From an uncultured Myxococcales bacterium (lineage in GTDB: Bacteria; Myxococcota_A; UBA9042): DNA of 60,738 nt. The notes under the pieces were generated by a model, which made no database searches, was not told the DNA's origin, and was given only the letters and a program-made list of their open reading frames with translations. How positions within the stretch are numbered: the stretch's first letter is position 1; each line of letters begins with the position of its first letter. Of this stretch, positions 48,853 through 58,115 are shown piece after piece. The translations under genes and the position numbers were made by a program. Location: the NCBI GenBank assembly GCA_903896545.1, contig CAITYF010000021.1, positions 1 through 60,738 of the forward strand, written 5' to 3'.

Positions 48853-50091
48853 TCACTTCGGCGACGGGTAGTTGCGCTGCACGAAGCACAGGCCGTCCGA
48901 GTTCAGGTGGCCCTGCGTGCTCGTGTTGTAGTTGGTGTAATCGGCAAAATCGCGAAGGGTTGTCGTAGGATCGCCCTTGGCCGACACCGGGATGTTCTGG
49001 GTGTCGAACGACATCGGCGCCTGGTTCGGCGGCGTGTAGGCATCCACGCACCAACGCCACGGCATCGGTGTCTTGTTCTTGTCCACGAACGGCTGGAACG
49101 GCTGGCCGACGAAATCCGCCGCGGTCACCGTCATCACGCCATTGACGTCGTGCGCGACCGCCGCCATCGGGTCAAAGTGCATCGGCGAATCATGGATAAA
49201 GCTCTCCCAGAACGAGTGGTCGGTGTGGAAAGTCACCTGCGCAATCGCCGAAGCCGTCGCCAGCACCGACACGCCACGCGGGTGCTCCTCGCCGTCGAAG
49301 TGGGTGTCGCCGAGGTCCGGGTTCTGGCAGTTCAGGTACTGGGTCGGGATCGCCAAACCTAGCGCAAAGTGGACGGTTTTGGGTAGGACCGAGAAGTCGT
49401 ACTTGGTGTCCGTCGTCTTACAGTTCGCCGCCTTCCACGTCGCGTCGCCCTCAATCCAGGTCGTGTAGCCGTGCGCGGTCATCGTGGCGTACACGGCCAG
49501 ATCCGCGGCGTCGAGGTTGACGTTGAACGCACTCGCCGTCGCCGGCACCGAGGCGAAGCTGAACGCGTATTTCGATTGCGGATCAAAGGCTTTACCGCTG
49601 TCCATCTTGCCAATCGCCGCCACGGCAACCGCCTGCTCGTCGGAACCGCCTTTGCCCTGCAGCGGCCCGCCCTTGTGCAGGTCCACCGCCCACGGCCCGT
49701 CGACGTGCGCGACCACGCCGTCTGTCTTGGACTCGTCCGTCGGCATTTTGTCCGGGTTGTCGCTCAGTTGCAGGTGGTCGAACGTCACGATGAAGCGCGT
49801 GAAGTGGATGTCCCAGCCGTCGACGAACGCAGGATCGCTGGCCGTCGTGGGCGGAAACGCGTAGCCGCCGAGCGCGAGCACTTCGCCGGACGTCGTGAAC
49901 AGGAAGCCGCCTGCGCCGGGATCGGTCGGCGGCGTGAAGGTTTTGAGCGTGCCGACAGCGATGTCGCCAGAAACCGCGTCGGTCGCGGCTGTGTCGGCGG
50001 TTGCGTCCTCGCCGGAAGCGGTGTCGGTCGCGGTCGAAGTCGTGCCACAGGCGGTCAGCGCCGCCAAAATGATGAGCCAAAAACGGGACAT
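48853..50091 (-). CDS. Lipoprotein linked to a TonB receptor, unknown ligand
   Basis: A 412-residue protein. Lipobox LTACG (about residue 17) and an Asp/Ala/Thr linker (to about 45) precede a globular domain: GWDIHFTRFIVTFDHLQLSDNP, DGPWAVDLHKGGPLQGKGGSDEQ, HFALGLAIPTQYLNCQNPDLGDTHFDGEEHPRGV, TFHTDHSFWESFIHDSPMHFD. Many His, Asp and Trp residues and a few Cys could form a metal site. I recognise no family. ATG 50091 has GGAGGCTTCC upstream. Operon: receptor, lipoprotein 50113, this gene, exbB-exbD-tonB. Confidence 0.75.
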   Translation of the reverse strand: MSRFWLIILAALTACGTTSTATDTASGEDATADTAATDAVSGDIAVGTLKTFTPPTDPGAGGFLFTTSGEVLALGGYAFPPTTASDPAFVDGWDIHFTRFIVTFDHLQLSDNPDKMPTDESKTDGVVAHVDGPWAVDLHKGGPLQGKGGSDEQAVAVAAIGKMDSGKAFDPQSKYAFSFASVPATASAFNVNLDAADLAVYATMTAHGYTTWIEGDATWKAANCKTTDTKYDFSVLPKTVHFALGLAIPTQYLNCQNPDLGDTHFDGEEHPRGVSVLATASAIAQVTFHTDHSFWESFIHDSPMHFDPMAAVAHDVNGVMTVTAADFVGQPFQPFVDKNKTPMPWRWCVDAYTPPNQAPMSFDTQNIPVSAKGDPTTTLRDFADYTNYNTSTQGHLNSDGLCFVQRNYPSPK

Positions 50092-50112
50092 GGAAGCCTC
50101 CAAAAATGCTGG

Positions 50113-50883
50113 TCAGTTGCCAGCGGGTTGCCAGGAAAAAGTCCACACGCCCTCGCGTGCCCGGACGTCGTTGAACAGGTGGATGCCGGCGGTCGTGTTG
50201 TTGTCGTCGGCGATTTTGTAGAGATTTGATGCGCCTTGCGGCGGCGGCAGCTGGTGAAAGTCGATGTTTTGCAGCCACTTCCGCGGATCGACCCGCACCA
50301 GCAGCTTGCCGCCTGCGGCCAGGTCGAAGTCCACCGCGATGGGCGAGACGATGCGCAGCTTGCACGGCGGATTCATGCCCGGCTGCGCGGGATCGGACGG
50401 CGGCACCAGGCGGTTCTTGCCGATGTGGATCTGCGCAACAAACGGATAAGCTTGGCCTTCCTGGCTCGCAGTTCCAGCCAGATCGACAACCAGCGTCTCG
50501 TCGTCCAGCGCGTTCACGTCGCCGCCGTTCAGCCAGACTTCGGCCGTCACCGCTTGGCCCGAAGTCGCACGCGCGGTGCGCCACTGCGGCGTCGGCGAGA
50601 GCGCGTCAATGTCGGCGCCATCGGTCATCTCGGCGTCGTAAATGCCTTGCATCACACAAGCTTGCGCTTGGGCCCCGGAGAGCGGCTGCGAGCGGTTCAG
50701 GTATACGCCGCCGACGTGCACCGTGGCCTTGGTCAGCGTCACCTCGTCGGCGAAGTCGGTCGCGAAGGGCTGGCCGGCGGCAAAGTCCACCGGACCGGCT
50801 ATGCCAAGCGGAAAGTCGAAGCGATCGCCACCGGTCGTGTTGGCGCACGCGGCAAGAATCACTGCAAACATCCATGGTTTCAT
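50113..50883 (-). CDS. Second lipoprotein linked to a TonB receptor, unknown ligand
   Basis: A 256-residue protein with lipobox LAACA (about residue 12) and a beta-rich domain: EVTLTKATVHVGGVYLNRS, ETLVVDLAGTAS, LRIVSPIAVDFDLAAGGKLLVRVDPRKWLQNIDF and NTTAGIHLFNDVRAREGVWTFSW. Two Cys (QACVMQG, PPCKLR) may form a disulfide. The start overlaps the receptor stop by 4 bases. The layout (periplasmic or surface lipoprotein beside a receptor) suggests ligand capture. Confidence 0.75.
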   Translation of the reverse strand: MKPWMFAVILAACANTTGGDRFDFPLGIAGPVDFAAGQPFATDFADEVTLTKATVHVGGVYLNRSQPLSGAQAQACVMQGIYDAEMTDGADIDALSPTPQWRTARATSGQAVTAEVWLNGGDVNALDDETLVVDLAGTASQEGQAYPFVAQIHIGKNRLVPPSDPAQPGMNPPCKLRIVSPIAVDFDLAAGGKLLVRVDPRKWLQNIDFHQLPPPQGASNLYKIADDNNTTAGIHLFNDVRAREGVWTFSWQPAGN

Positions 50884-53108
50884 GGCTCACCTCCCATCCG
50901 GAACCGCAGTTCCAGCATGAACGTCCGCGGTGCGCCGGCAGCAAAGTGACGCGACGGCACCAGCGTGGGCTCGGCCTGGCTGTGAAAGTCGGACGCGTAG
51001 TTGTACTCGCCGAGCCGGTACTGCGAATTGAACAGATTCTGAGCTGATCCAGTGAGTTGCCAGCCGCGCCAAGCCACGCCGATCCGCATGTCCGCGGTGA
51101 ACACCGTGTCGCCGACTTCGCCCTGGGGCAGCGGCCGCGGCGCGATGTAGGACAGCCCGAGCGCGCCGGACGTCTCGATAGCGTCGCCGAACAGCGCGTT
51201 CCTGAAGGCGAAAAGCCCTGCACTCTCGCTGCGCACCACCACCGGCGGGATGTACGGAATGAGCAGGCCGGTCGCGTCAAAGGTCGCGCGCACCCAGGTC
51301 GCGTTGATGGCCTGGTCGAAATACTTGCCGGTCAGCCGGACGTCGGCCAGGAGACCGCGCCGGGTTGAACCGCCACCGAGCACGTTGCTGCCGGTCGTCT
51401 CGCTGAACACCAGGTCCTTGTCGATGGTTGTCTGAAAAGCCGACACGCGCGCCGACAGCTTCCACGCCTCCCACTCGCGCACGAAACGCACGCCCGCATC
51501 GAGCGACTGCGCACGAGCGAACGGCGTCGCCACGTCCTGGCTGACGTACTGCGGGTCAATGGAACGCACGCCCTGACCGTACGCCAACGACGCCGTCGTC
51601 CCCGCAAACGGCCCGAGAATCAGCGACGCGCGCGGCAGAAAGGCCATCGCCGAGGTCGTGGAACGCTGCGTCGGCTCACGGTAATTGCCAAACGCCTCCT
51701 GGCTCAGGCAGCTCGCGTCGCCCGGCGGATTGGTCTTGGACGGGTGCGACACGCTCTGCACCGCGCAGTTGTTCAGCACGTCAAAGGTGAAGGCATCGGC
51801 CCGGGCACCGCCGCGGATCGCCAGCCATTTCATCGGCTTCAGGTCCAGATCGCCGTACAGGCCGATGTCGCCCAGGGTCGAGCTCAGGTCCGTGTCCAGG
51901 TGGTACGGCGCCTGGGTCGCGGCCTCGATGCGATACGACGTGCCACTTGCATGGTCGGCGCGGGCAAAATAGCCAAGCTCGATGCCTTGTTCGCGCTCCA
52001 GCCACTTCCAGCGGAAGCGGCCCATGCCCGAGAGGCCGGTCGTGATGACATCCGTGTTGCGGTCGATGAGGTCGCCGCGCTGCACATGGAGGTTTTGGGT
52101 CGGCTCCTGTGCGTCGAGCAGGAATCCCGTGAAATTTTCCAATGTTCGCATCGTGCGCCAGGTGAACCACAGCGTATTGCGCGCGCCGAACGCGGCTTCG
52201 TGGGTCTCGTGCGACGCCCACAGGCCGATGCGCTGGACGTCGCCGCCCTGGTGCGTGTCGTAAGTGTCGTAAAAGCCTTTGCGTCCAGCGAGATAGTCGT
52301 CCTCGCGGATGACGCCGGCGCTGTGGTAGCGGTCTGTATAGAGCGACGCGCCGAGCCGCCACAGGCCGGCCTTGCCCGAATTGCCGGCGATTTGCGCCAT
52401 GGCCGAGGCCCGCTGCGCGCTGCGGTTCTGGCCAAAGCCCGCAGTGTCGTAGAGCTCGGCGCCTGCAAAATTGCCTGCGCTGCGGCCTTCCGGGCGCCAG
52501 AGCACGAGCGCGCGCGTGGTGTCAAAACTGCCGCGGCCGACTTGCGCCGCCAGGCCTTCTTTGCCCAAACCAAGCTCGTATTCCGCGCTGCCGGCCACCG
52601 CGTAGTTGCCCTGCGCCGGGTCGAACGGGCCTTCGACGACGCGCACGGACTGCACAAGCTCGGGAATGACGAAGTGCAGATCCGCGTAGCCGTTGCCGTG
52701 CAAGTTCCCCGATTCATTGACCGGCACGCCACCCACGGAAAACGCGATGTCCTGGCCTTCACGCGCATCAAAACCGCGCAGGAACACCTGCTCCGCGTGG
52801 CCTTCGCCGCCTTCGTTGGTCAGCATCACGCCCGGCGCGAGCTTGAGCAGCTCCGTGGCGTTCTGGCGCGGCACCTCGTGCAGCTTGCCGACGTCGATGT
52901 CGAAGTCCGCATTGCCACGGCTCTTTGCCTTGGCGACGCCGCGCACGGTCAGGTCCATCACCTTGTCGCCCGTCTCCGTCGGCGGCTCGGGGAGCGCGCT
53001 CGGCGTCAGATCGGCAGGCAGAGGCTGGGCGTGCAACGGCGAGGCCGCCACGACGATGGCAAGCGCCGCGATCCCGAGGACGGATCGGCGCAAAAACTTT
53101 GAATTCAC
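50880..53108 (-). CDS. TonB-dependent outer-membrane receptor, subfamily 1
   Basis: A 742-residue receptor. Signal peptide cleaved near PLHAQ (about 28). The plug domain (about 70-190) has EVPRQNATELLKLAPGVMLTNEGGEGHAEQVFLRGFDAREGQDIAFSVGGVPVNESGNLHGNGYADLHFVIPEL. The 22-strand barrel follows and ends in the C-terminal beta-signal MLELRFRMGGEP. GTG 53108 is used; the ribosome-binding site is weak. It is a paralogue of the receptor at 58116-60179: both share the FLRGFDA/LLRGFDA and HG-x-GY-x-DLHF-x-IPEL plug motifs. Ligand unknown. Confidence 0.9.
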   Translation of the reverse strand: MNSKFLRRSVLGIAALAIVVAASPLHAQPLPADLTPSALPEPPTETGDKVMDLTVRGVAKAKSRGNADFDIDVGKLHEVPRQNATELLKLAPGVMLTNEGGEGHAEQVFLRGFDAREGQDIAFSVGGVPVNESGNLHGNGYADLHFVIPELVQSVRVVEGPFDPAQGNYAVAGSAEYELGLGKEGLAAQVGRGSFDTTRALVLWRPEGRSAGNFAGAELYDTAGFGQNRSAQRASAMAQIAGNSGKAGLWRLGASLYTDRYHSAGVIREDDYLAGRKGFYDTYDTHQGGDVQRIGLWASHETHEAAFGARNTLWFTWRTMRTLENFTGFLLDAQEPTQNLHVQRGDLIDRNTDVITTGLSGMGRFRWKWLEREQGIELGYFARADHASGTSYRIEAATQAPYHLDTDLSSTLGDIGLYGDLDLKPMKWLAIRGGARADAFTFDVLNNCAVQSVSHPSKTNPPGDASCLSQEAFGNYREPTQRSTTSAMAFLPRASLILGPFAGTTASLAYGQGVRSIDPQYVSQDVATPFARAQSLDAGVRFVREWEAWKLSARVSAFQTTIDKDLVFSETTGSNVLGGGSTRRGLLADVRLTGKYFDQAINATWVRATFDATGLLIPYIPPVVVRSESAGLFAFRNALFGDAIETSGALGLSYIAPRPLPQGEVGDTVFTADMRIGVAWRGWQLTGSAQNLFNSQYRLGEYNYASDFHSQAEPTLVPSRHFAAGAPRTFMLELRFRMGGEP

Positions 53109-53204
53109 GGCAAAAGTCCCGCGGTGCGAAAACGACTTCACAGGCGACGGTCGAGGACGACGGTCGCGAGGAGCCAGCAGCGTCACGGACGCTGGCGGCT
53201 GGTT

Positions 53205-53606
53205 TTACGCGGGAGGGGAAGTCTTGGGGGCAGAACGCCAGATGGCCTGCGAACGGACGAACGACCCCGAAACAGGCGGCGCGGTCGCGCGATTCGCCAC
53301 AAGGAACGGCCGCGGCAGGACGATGACCGGCGGCTGGGGCAACGTCGGCGCACGCTGCAACTGGGCGACCGGGCAGTGTTCGTGGTGTTCGTCTTCCTCG
53401 CCCGCGTGCCAGCCGGCCTGCTGCTCATCGCTGGGGACATCGCTATGGGCACCGTGGACAAACTCGCCGTGGACCGCACAGTACGTGTGCTGCACGAGCG
53501 CCATGTGCGCCACGGTCGTCGCTTGCAGCACGAGGCAGACCAATGCGCTCAGCATCGCAGCGGCGCGGTGACGGAGGAGCAGCGGCTGGTGCGGACGGTG
53601 GGTCAT
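53205..53606 (-). CDS. His-rich exported protein upstream of the TonB receptor, unknown
   Basis: A 133-residue protein. Signal-like hydrophobic segment (AMLSALVCLVLQATTVAHMALVQHTYC), then a His/Glu/Asp-rich stretch (HAGEEDEHHEHCPVAQL) and a Pro-rich tail. The H..HC and HH..HC arrangement would bind transition metals. Start uncertain (ATG 53606 lacks a clear ribosome-binding site). It is co-oriented, 96 bp before the receptor, and hints that the uptake system deals with a metal. Confidence 0.6.
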   Translation of the reverse strand: MTHRPHQPLLLRHRAAAMLSALVCLVLQATTVAHMALVQHTYCAVHGEFVHGAHSDVPSDEQQAGWHAGEEDEHHEHCPVAQLQRAPTLPQPPVIVLPRPFLVANRATAPPVSGSFVRSQAIWRSAPKTSPPA

Positions 53607-53742
53607 GGGACGGGCAGTGTCGGCATGGTGCAAAGCGGATGTCAAGTGGGTTTGGCGAAAGGTGTCCGTTCCGTTGCACACAAACTGCAGACTTGAACGA
53701 GGGTTGGACCGAGTACGCTGGCGAGTGCGGACGCATGGGCGC

Positions 53743-54097
53743 CTACAGCAACGCCGCCCGCAACCGCGCCGACGCTTCCGCCATCGCGCGCAGCTTGCCC
53801 TCAGCCCCTTGCGCAGACGCCACCGGGTTGTCGGCAAAAGTCGCAAACCCGCAATCGGGCACCAGCCAGACCCGCTCCGCGCCAAACAAGTCCGCGGCCC
53901 GCTTCCCGCGCGTGACGATTTCTTCGACCGTCTCCACTCGCGCGTGCTTCTGGTTCACGACCCCCACGCCGATGCGCCGGTCCGCGGGCAGCCGGCGCAG
54001 GATCTCCAGCTCGCCCGCGCGCGGCGTGCAGGCTTCCAGCAAATACGCGCCCACGTTCACAGCCGCCAGCGTCTCGATGAGCGGCGTGTAATCGTGC
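53743..54097 (-). pseudogene. C-terminal remnant of cobalamin-independent methionine synthase (MetE-like)
   Basis: About 118 codons match the C-terminal end of MetE-type barrels: HDYTPLIETLAAVNVGAYLLEACTPRAGELEILRRL, IGVGVVNQKHARVETVEEIV and RVWLVPDCGFAT, with the zinc-ligand Cys in PDCGF. The rest of the enzyme is missing; the frame is cut off immediately after the stop of the porin-like gene at 54107. A GTG at 54060 could start a 105-residue product, but without the active-site His and first Cys it cannot be functional. Confidence 0.75.
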
Positions 54098-54106
54098 CTC
54101 CCGCGT

Positions 54107-55264
54107 TTACCGCAAACTGAACGTCAACCGAGCCAACGCCAGCCACGTCGTCGTGTTCCCCGGCGTTTGCAGCGGCGCGGTGTCGAACGCGTAGCCATAA
54201 CCCGCCACCGACAGCGCCAGCCGCGGCTTCAACCACCAGCGAACAGCTGCCGAGGTCGACCACGCCCCGCCGCTGGTCACGTCGACCGCGCCGGTGCCCA
54301 GCTTCAGCCGCTCCAAGCGCGTTGCCACCTCGATTGCGCCAAAGCCGCTGATAGCGTTCGTGGCCGGCCACGCGTCGCCGGACCTGTGCTCGCCCGTAAC
54401 CGTCCACGCCACCTCGCCCGCCACACCCCACGCCGTGATGCTCGGCTGCGCCACGCGCGGCGTGTTCGGATTGCCGTCCGTGTCCAACGTCCGCTCCTCG
54501 GTCGCCGCGCCGCCCTCGACCGTCGCTTGCACGGGACCGGCCTGCAGGAGCAGATGCCCCTCCACCACCGTTCGCGCTGCAGACACGATGGGCGCGCGCC
54601 AGAACACGAAGCCCGCGGGGGTCTTGCCGGTCACGGACGCCCGGTCATCGACCTTGGGGTCCCACAGCGCGCCGCAACCCAGGCGCAGGCCATACGTCTC
54701 GCGCGGATCGGCACCGGCGTGCGCACGGCCAAGCGCGAGGTCGATCCGTCCGGAAAGCGCGATGCTGGCGTTGTCGTTGCCGGTGGAACTGTCAAAGCCG
54801 TTGCTGATGCGCAGCCACGCTTCAAGCGGCCAGCTCTCGGGGAACCAATGGCCTTCCACTCCGAGGTCGCGTCCGGGCCACAGCGCCTGCACGACCATCG
54901 AGCGTTCCGGCACAGGCAGCCGTTCTTCAAACTGGTCGCGACCGGAAATGAAGAGCGGCGACTTGAAGTATCCGACCGACACACCGACATCGTGCCGTGG
55001 CGCCACGCGAATGCCTGTATCGCTCAGGCCAATGCCTTCACCGGCATAGCCGAGCGTCGCGATCGCCTGCACGCTGTCGGTCATGGACACCGCCGCGCCC
55101 AGCTGGACATGCGGCAGCGCGAATCCACCGTACCCTTCCTGATCGCGCGGGATTTGCCGGTAGTCGGCATCGAGAACCAGAATCGGTGCGACCGGAATGT
55201 CCGCCCGCGCCGCCTGCGCGACGCCCACGCTCCCGAACGCCAGCAGCAGGACTGCGCCCCGCAT
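54107..55264 (-). CDS. Porin-like outer-membrane beta-barrel protein
   Basis: A 385-residue protein. Signal peptide cleaved near AARAD (about 21). The body is a series of amphipathic strands and it ends in a C-terminal aromatic-type beta-signal (WLALARLTFSLR). The strands SPLFISGRDQFEERLPVPERSMVVQALWPGRDLGVEGHWFPESWPLEAWLRISNG resemble the phosphate-selective porin O/P family. Its ATG overlaps the stop of the beta-propeller lipoprotein gene (TGATG), so the two are coupled. Confidence 0.75.
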   Translation of the reverse strand: MRGAVLLLAFGSVGVAQAARADIPVAPILVLDADYRQIPRDQEGYGGFALPHVQLGAAVSMTDSVQAIATLGYAGEGIGLSDTGIRVAPRHDVGVSVGYFKSPLFISGRDQFEERLPVPERSMVVQALWPGRDLGVEGHWFPESWPLEAWLRISNGFDSSTGNDNASIALSGRIDLALGRAHAGADPRETYGLRLGCGALWDPKVDDRASVTGKTPAGFVFWRAPIVSAARTVVEGHLLLQAGPVQATVEGGAATEERTLDTDGNPNTPRVAQPSITAWGVAGEVAWTVTGEHRSGDAWPATNAISGFGAIEVATRLERLKLGTGAVDVTSGGAWSTSAAVRWWLKPRLALSVAGYGYAFDTAPLQTPGNTTTWLALARLTFSLR

Positions 55265-56229
55265 CAGTTCACCGGAAAGATTTGCAGGAAGTTCGTCTTG
55301 CCGTTGGGGTCGTGATCGGAGACGAAGAGGCGCTTGTTGGCGGCGTCGTAGGCCACGCCGTGCGGTTCCTGTAGCCCAGTTGCGGCGACCGCGCTCGTGC
55401 CGTCCGGCTGGAGCGCGATGACGGTGCCCGCGTGGCTGCCAACAAACAGCGAGCCGTTTGGTCCCGGAACCATCAGATCCGGGCTCGTCACGTCGGCCAC
55501 GTGCTCCAAGGTCGCACAGTCCGGCGGCGTGCAGCGCCAGACCTTCTCCGTTTTCTGGTCCGAGATGTAGAGCTTGCCGCCCAGAATCGCCACACCGACC
55601 GGCTTGACCAATCCGTTCGTCGCGACTTGCACCTCAGTGCCGACCAGATCGAGCGTCGCGACCGAGCCCGTCTGCGCGCCCGTGCCGTTCTTGGTGAAAA
55701 ATGTGTCGTAGATAACGCCCGCGTCGTCCACCGTCACGCCGATGCGCCGCCGCATCGTGTCCAGCGCGGGCACGATGCCCGTCGTACCGTTCGGTTTGAC
55801 GAACAGGATCGCGCCGTCCATGCCCATGCCAAAGCGCGGCGCGACAAGCGTGCCGTCCTTCAGGCGCGCGAGGCCGCCCAAGCCGGCGCCGGACGCGGGT
55901 GCGGTGGGGAGCGCAATCGGCGTACCGAAGCCGCCCTTATCGGTCCAGGTCAGAATTCGGTTGTTGTTGTCGTCGGCGATGAAAAGCGTCTGGATGTCGT
56001 CCGCCCAGACCAGCCCGTTCGGGTCGCCGTCAATGGGAATCGCCTTGGGGCCGTGTTCGACGTTGGCGCTCGTGGTGTCTACGCCAGCGGCGTCGGCCGT
56101 GACGTCCTCGGCTAGGTCAGCAAACGCGCCGTCGTTTGCATCGACAGCCGAGTCGTTTTGAGAGGTTGACGCGCCGCAGCCGCAAAGCGACAGGAAGGCG
56201 AGGATGCAAGCGTAGCGGAAAAGGTTCAT
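55264..56229 (-). CDS. Lipoprotein with NHL/SMP-30-like beta-propeller
   Basis: A 321-residue protein. Lipobox LSLCGC (about residue 17), an Asp/Ala linker to about 65, then repeated propeller blades: PNGLVWADDIQTLFIADDNNNRILTW, GVTVDDAGVIYDTFF, PVGVAILGGKLYISDQKTEKVW and PHGVAYDAANKRLFVSDHDPNG. The pattern matches SMP-30/NHL-repeat proteins that bind ligands or are lactonases; no active-site assignment is possible. ATG 56229 lies opposite the XRE regulator, with a palindrome between them. Confidence 0.8.
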   Translation of the reverse strand: MNLFRYACILAFLSLCGCGASTSQNDSAVDANDGAFADLAEDVTADAAGVDTTSANVEHGPKAIPIDGDPNGLVWADDIQTLFIADDNNNRILTWTDKGGFGTPIALPTAPASGAGLGGLARLKDGTLVAPRFGMGMDGAILFVKPNGTTGIVPALDTMRRRIGVTVDDAGVIYDTFFTKNGTGAQTGSVATLDLVGTEVQVATNGLVKPVGVAILGGKLYISDQKTEKVWRCTPPDCATLEHVADVTSPDLMVPGPNGSLFVGSHAGTVIALQPDGTSAVAATGLQEPHGVAYDAANKRLFVSDHDPNGKTNFLQIFPVN

Positions 56230-56272
56230 GGTATCCCGTGCGAGGTCGTCGCCTCGGTGACGCATGCTATCG

Positions 56273-56295
56273 ATGGTAGACATGATGTCAACGAT
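56273..56295. promoter_or_regulatory. Imperfect 23-bp palindrome in the divergent promoter (candidate operator)
   Basis: The sequence around GACATGATGTC (56279-56289), centred on G56284, pairs at 9 of 11 positions over 23 bp. It lies between the divergent lipoprotein (start 56229) and regulator (start about 56321) genes, the normal place for an autoregulatory operator of an XRE-type protein. Confidence 0.5.
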
Positions 56296-56320
56296 GAGCG
56301 ACTCTGCGCGGGAGGTGCGC

Positions 56321-57463
56321 GTGAAGGAACCGGCAAAAGACAAAGAACCGCTGCAAAATCGAGTCGGGCTGCGACGAACGCGCAAGGGCTGGACGCAGCA
56401 GGAGCTGGCGGATCTCGCCGGCTTGTCGCGGCAGAGCATCGTGGCGATTGAAGCGGGCAAAATGGCGCCATCCACGGCGATCGCACTGCGGTTGGCTCAC
56501 GCGCTGGCCTGCTCGGTGGAGCAGCTTTTCTGGGTGAACGACGACGTGCGGGTGTTGGCGCGCAAGATCGCCGCACCCCATTCCCACCCGAGCGAACGCT
56601 TGGCGCTGGGGCACATCGGCGGGAAGTGGGTCGCGCACGCGCTGCCGTCGGACCGAACTGCGTCGTGGTGCGTGGGTGCGGATGGCCTCGCGATCAGCGA
56701 CGATGGCACGACGCTCGCGGTCGACACGCTGCGCCCGATGGATCGCCTGCGCGATGCGCTGCTGGTCAGCGGTTGCGATCCGGCGCTCAGTCTACTCGCC
56801 GCCCACTACGGCGAACGTTTCCCGCAGCACCAAATGACGGCCATCGACGCGTCCAGTGGTCGCGCGCTGCAGCTGCTGGCGGACAACGCCGTCCACATCG
56901 CCGGCACGCACCTCCGCGACGACGCGACGGGCGAGTTCAACACGTCATTTGTGCGCCGGGCGTTGCCGACGCGGCCGACGCTGCTGTTCCGCATGGCCAG
57001 CTGGCAGCTGGGTTTCGTTGTGCGGCGTGGCAATCCCAAGGCGATTCGCATGGCTGAAGACCTCGCGCGGGCCGACGTGCGCCTGATCAACCGCGAACCG
57101 CAGGCGGGCGCTCGTCAGTTGCTGGACCGACTACTGGCGCAAGCTGGCGTCGATTCGGCGCTGGTCAACGGTCATGGCCGGAGCGCGCAGAGTCACCTCG
57201 GCGTCGCACAGAAGGTCGCTCTCGATCTCGCCGACGTCGGTGTCGCAGTGCTCAGCGCCGCCCGTGCGTTTGGCCTGGACTTTCTGCCGCTGGAGGATGC
57301 ACACTTCGACCTCGTGGTCCCAGCGACGCTGCAGGGCGATGAGCGGGTGACGCGGATGCTGGACGTGGTTGGGAGTCGTGGCTTTCGACGGGAGCTGGCG
57401 GCGCTGGGCGGCTATGACACCACGGAAGCCGGTCATCTGGTGGCCGAGGTTGCCGGCGCCTGA
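56321..57463 (+). CDS. XRE-family regulator with a periplasmic-binding-protein-like sensor domain
   Basis: A protein of about 380 residues. An XRE helix-turn-helix (LRRTRKGWTQQELADLAGLSRQSIVAIEAGKMAPSTAIALRLAHALAC) is followed by a substrate-binding domain reminiscent of the PBP_like domain of molybdate/oxyanion regulators (VSGCDPALSLLA, TRPTLLFRMASWQLGFVVRRGNPKAI, FLPLEDAHFDLVVP). GTG 56321 is preferred because GGGAGG lies six bases upstream; several ATGs further up are in frame. It probably senses a small molecule or oxyanion and controls the divergent lipoprotein-porin pair. Confidence 0.85.
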   Translation: MKEPAKDKEPLQNRVGLRRTRKGWTQQELADLAGLSRQSIVAIEAGKMAPSTAIALRLAHALACSVEQLFWVNDDVRVLARKIAAPHSHPSERLALGHIGGKWVAHALPSDRTASWCVGADGLAISDDGTTLAVDTLRPMDRLRDALLVSGCDPALSLLAAHYGERFPQHQMTAIDASSGRALQLLADNAVHIAGTHLRDDATGEFNTSFVRRALPTRPTLLFRMASWQLGFVVRRGNPKAIRMAEDLARADVRLINREPQAGARQLLDRLLAQAGVDSALVNGHGRSAQSHLGVAQKVALDLADVGVAVLSAARAFGLDFLPLEDAHFDLVVPATLQGDERVTRMLDVVGSRGFRRELAALGGYDTTEAGHLVAEVAGA

Positions 57464-57548
57464 AGCCCGCGGTCGACGGGCGCCTTCGTGCTGCGTCGGC
57501 GAGCCTGCCATCCTCTGCAACGCCGCCTAAAAGCCGCGATGAGTCAAC

Positions 57549-58100
57549 ATGCTGCTTCACCTCGTCATCGCAGCCCTTTCTCTGGCCTATCCGCTGGTTC
57601 GCTACGTCGCCCTGGGGACGACGCCCGCGAGCAGCATCCCGCTTTTTGTCGTCAACAAGGCCGTGTGCATCTATGCGATCGCGGCGCTGTTTCTGCACGT
57701 TCATCACCGGCTGCGGGGCAACAAGGCTCAGGCCGCCCACTGGTTCGCGGCGATGGCGGTTGCCTCGATCGGGCACGTGGCGATGACGCTGTGTATGCTG
57801 TCGCCCGTCTACTATGCCAAGCTCTACGACGCCGGGCGCCTGACCTGGAGCGGCGAACTGGCGATGTTGGCTGGCGTCGTCGCTTCGGGGCTATGGTTCA
57901 GCGGCCGTGTGCGGCGGTGGCTGGACCCATGGCTGGCACTTCGTTTGGGCGCGGTGTGCGTGGCCATCCATCTGGCGGCGATCGGTCTGCCCGGCTGGTT
58001 CAAGCCCGAAACCTGGCCAGGTAAGCTGCCGCCGATCACACTGCTGTGCTTTCTCGCCACCGTCACGGTGGTCCTGCACTGGCGGCGCCGCGAACCGTAA
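57549..58100 (+). CDS. Polytopic membrane protein, possibly ferric-reductase-like
   Basis: A 183-residue protein with about five hydrophobic helices. Histidines in helices (ALFLHVHHRLRGN, HWFAAMAVASIGHVAMTL) could bind b-type haem as in YedZ/ferric reductase-like domains, but the spacing does not allow a sure call. It follows the regulator by 85 bp and may be co-transcribed. ATG 57549 has only a weak ribosome-binding site. Confidence 0.6.
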   Translation: MLLHLVIAALSLAYPLVRYVALGTTPASSIPLFVVNKAVCIYAIAALFLHVHHRLRGNKAQAAHWFAAMAVASIGHVAMTLCMLSPVYYAKLYDAGRLTWSGELAMLAGVVASGLWFSGRVRRWLDPWLALRLGAVCVAIHLAAIGLPGWFKPETWPGKLPPITLLCFLATVTVVLHWRRREP

Positions 58101-58115
58101 CGCGTGGGTCCGTCG

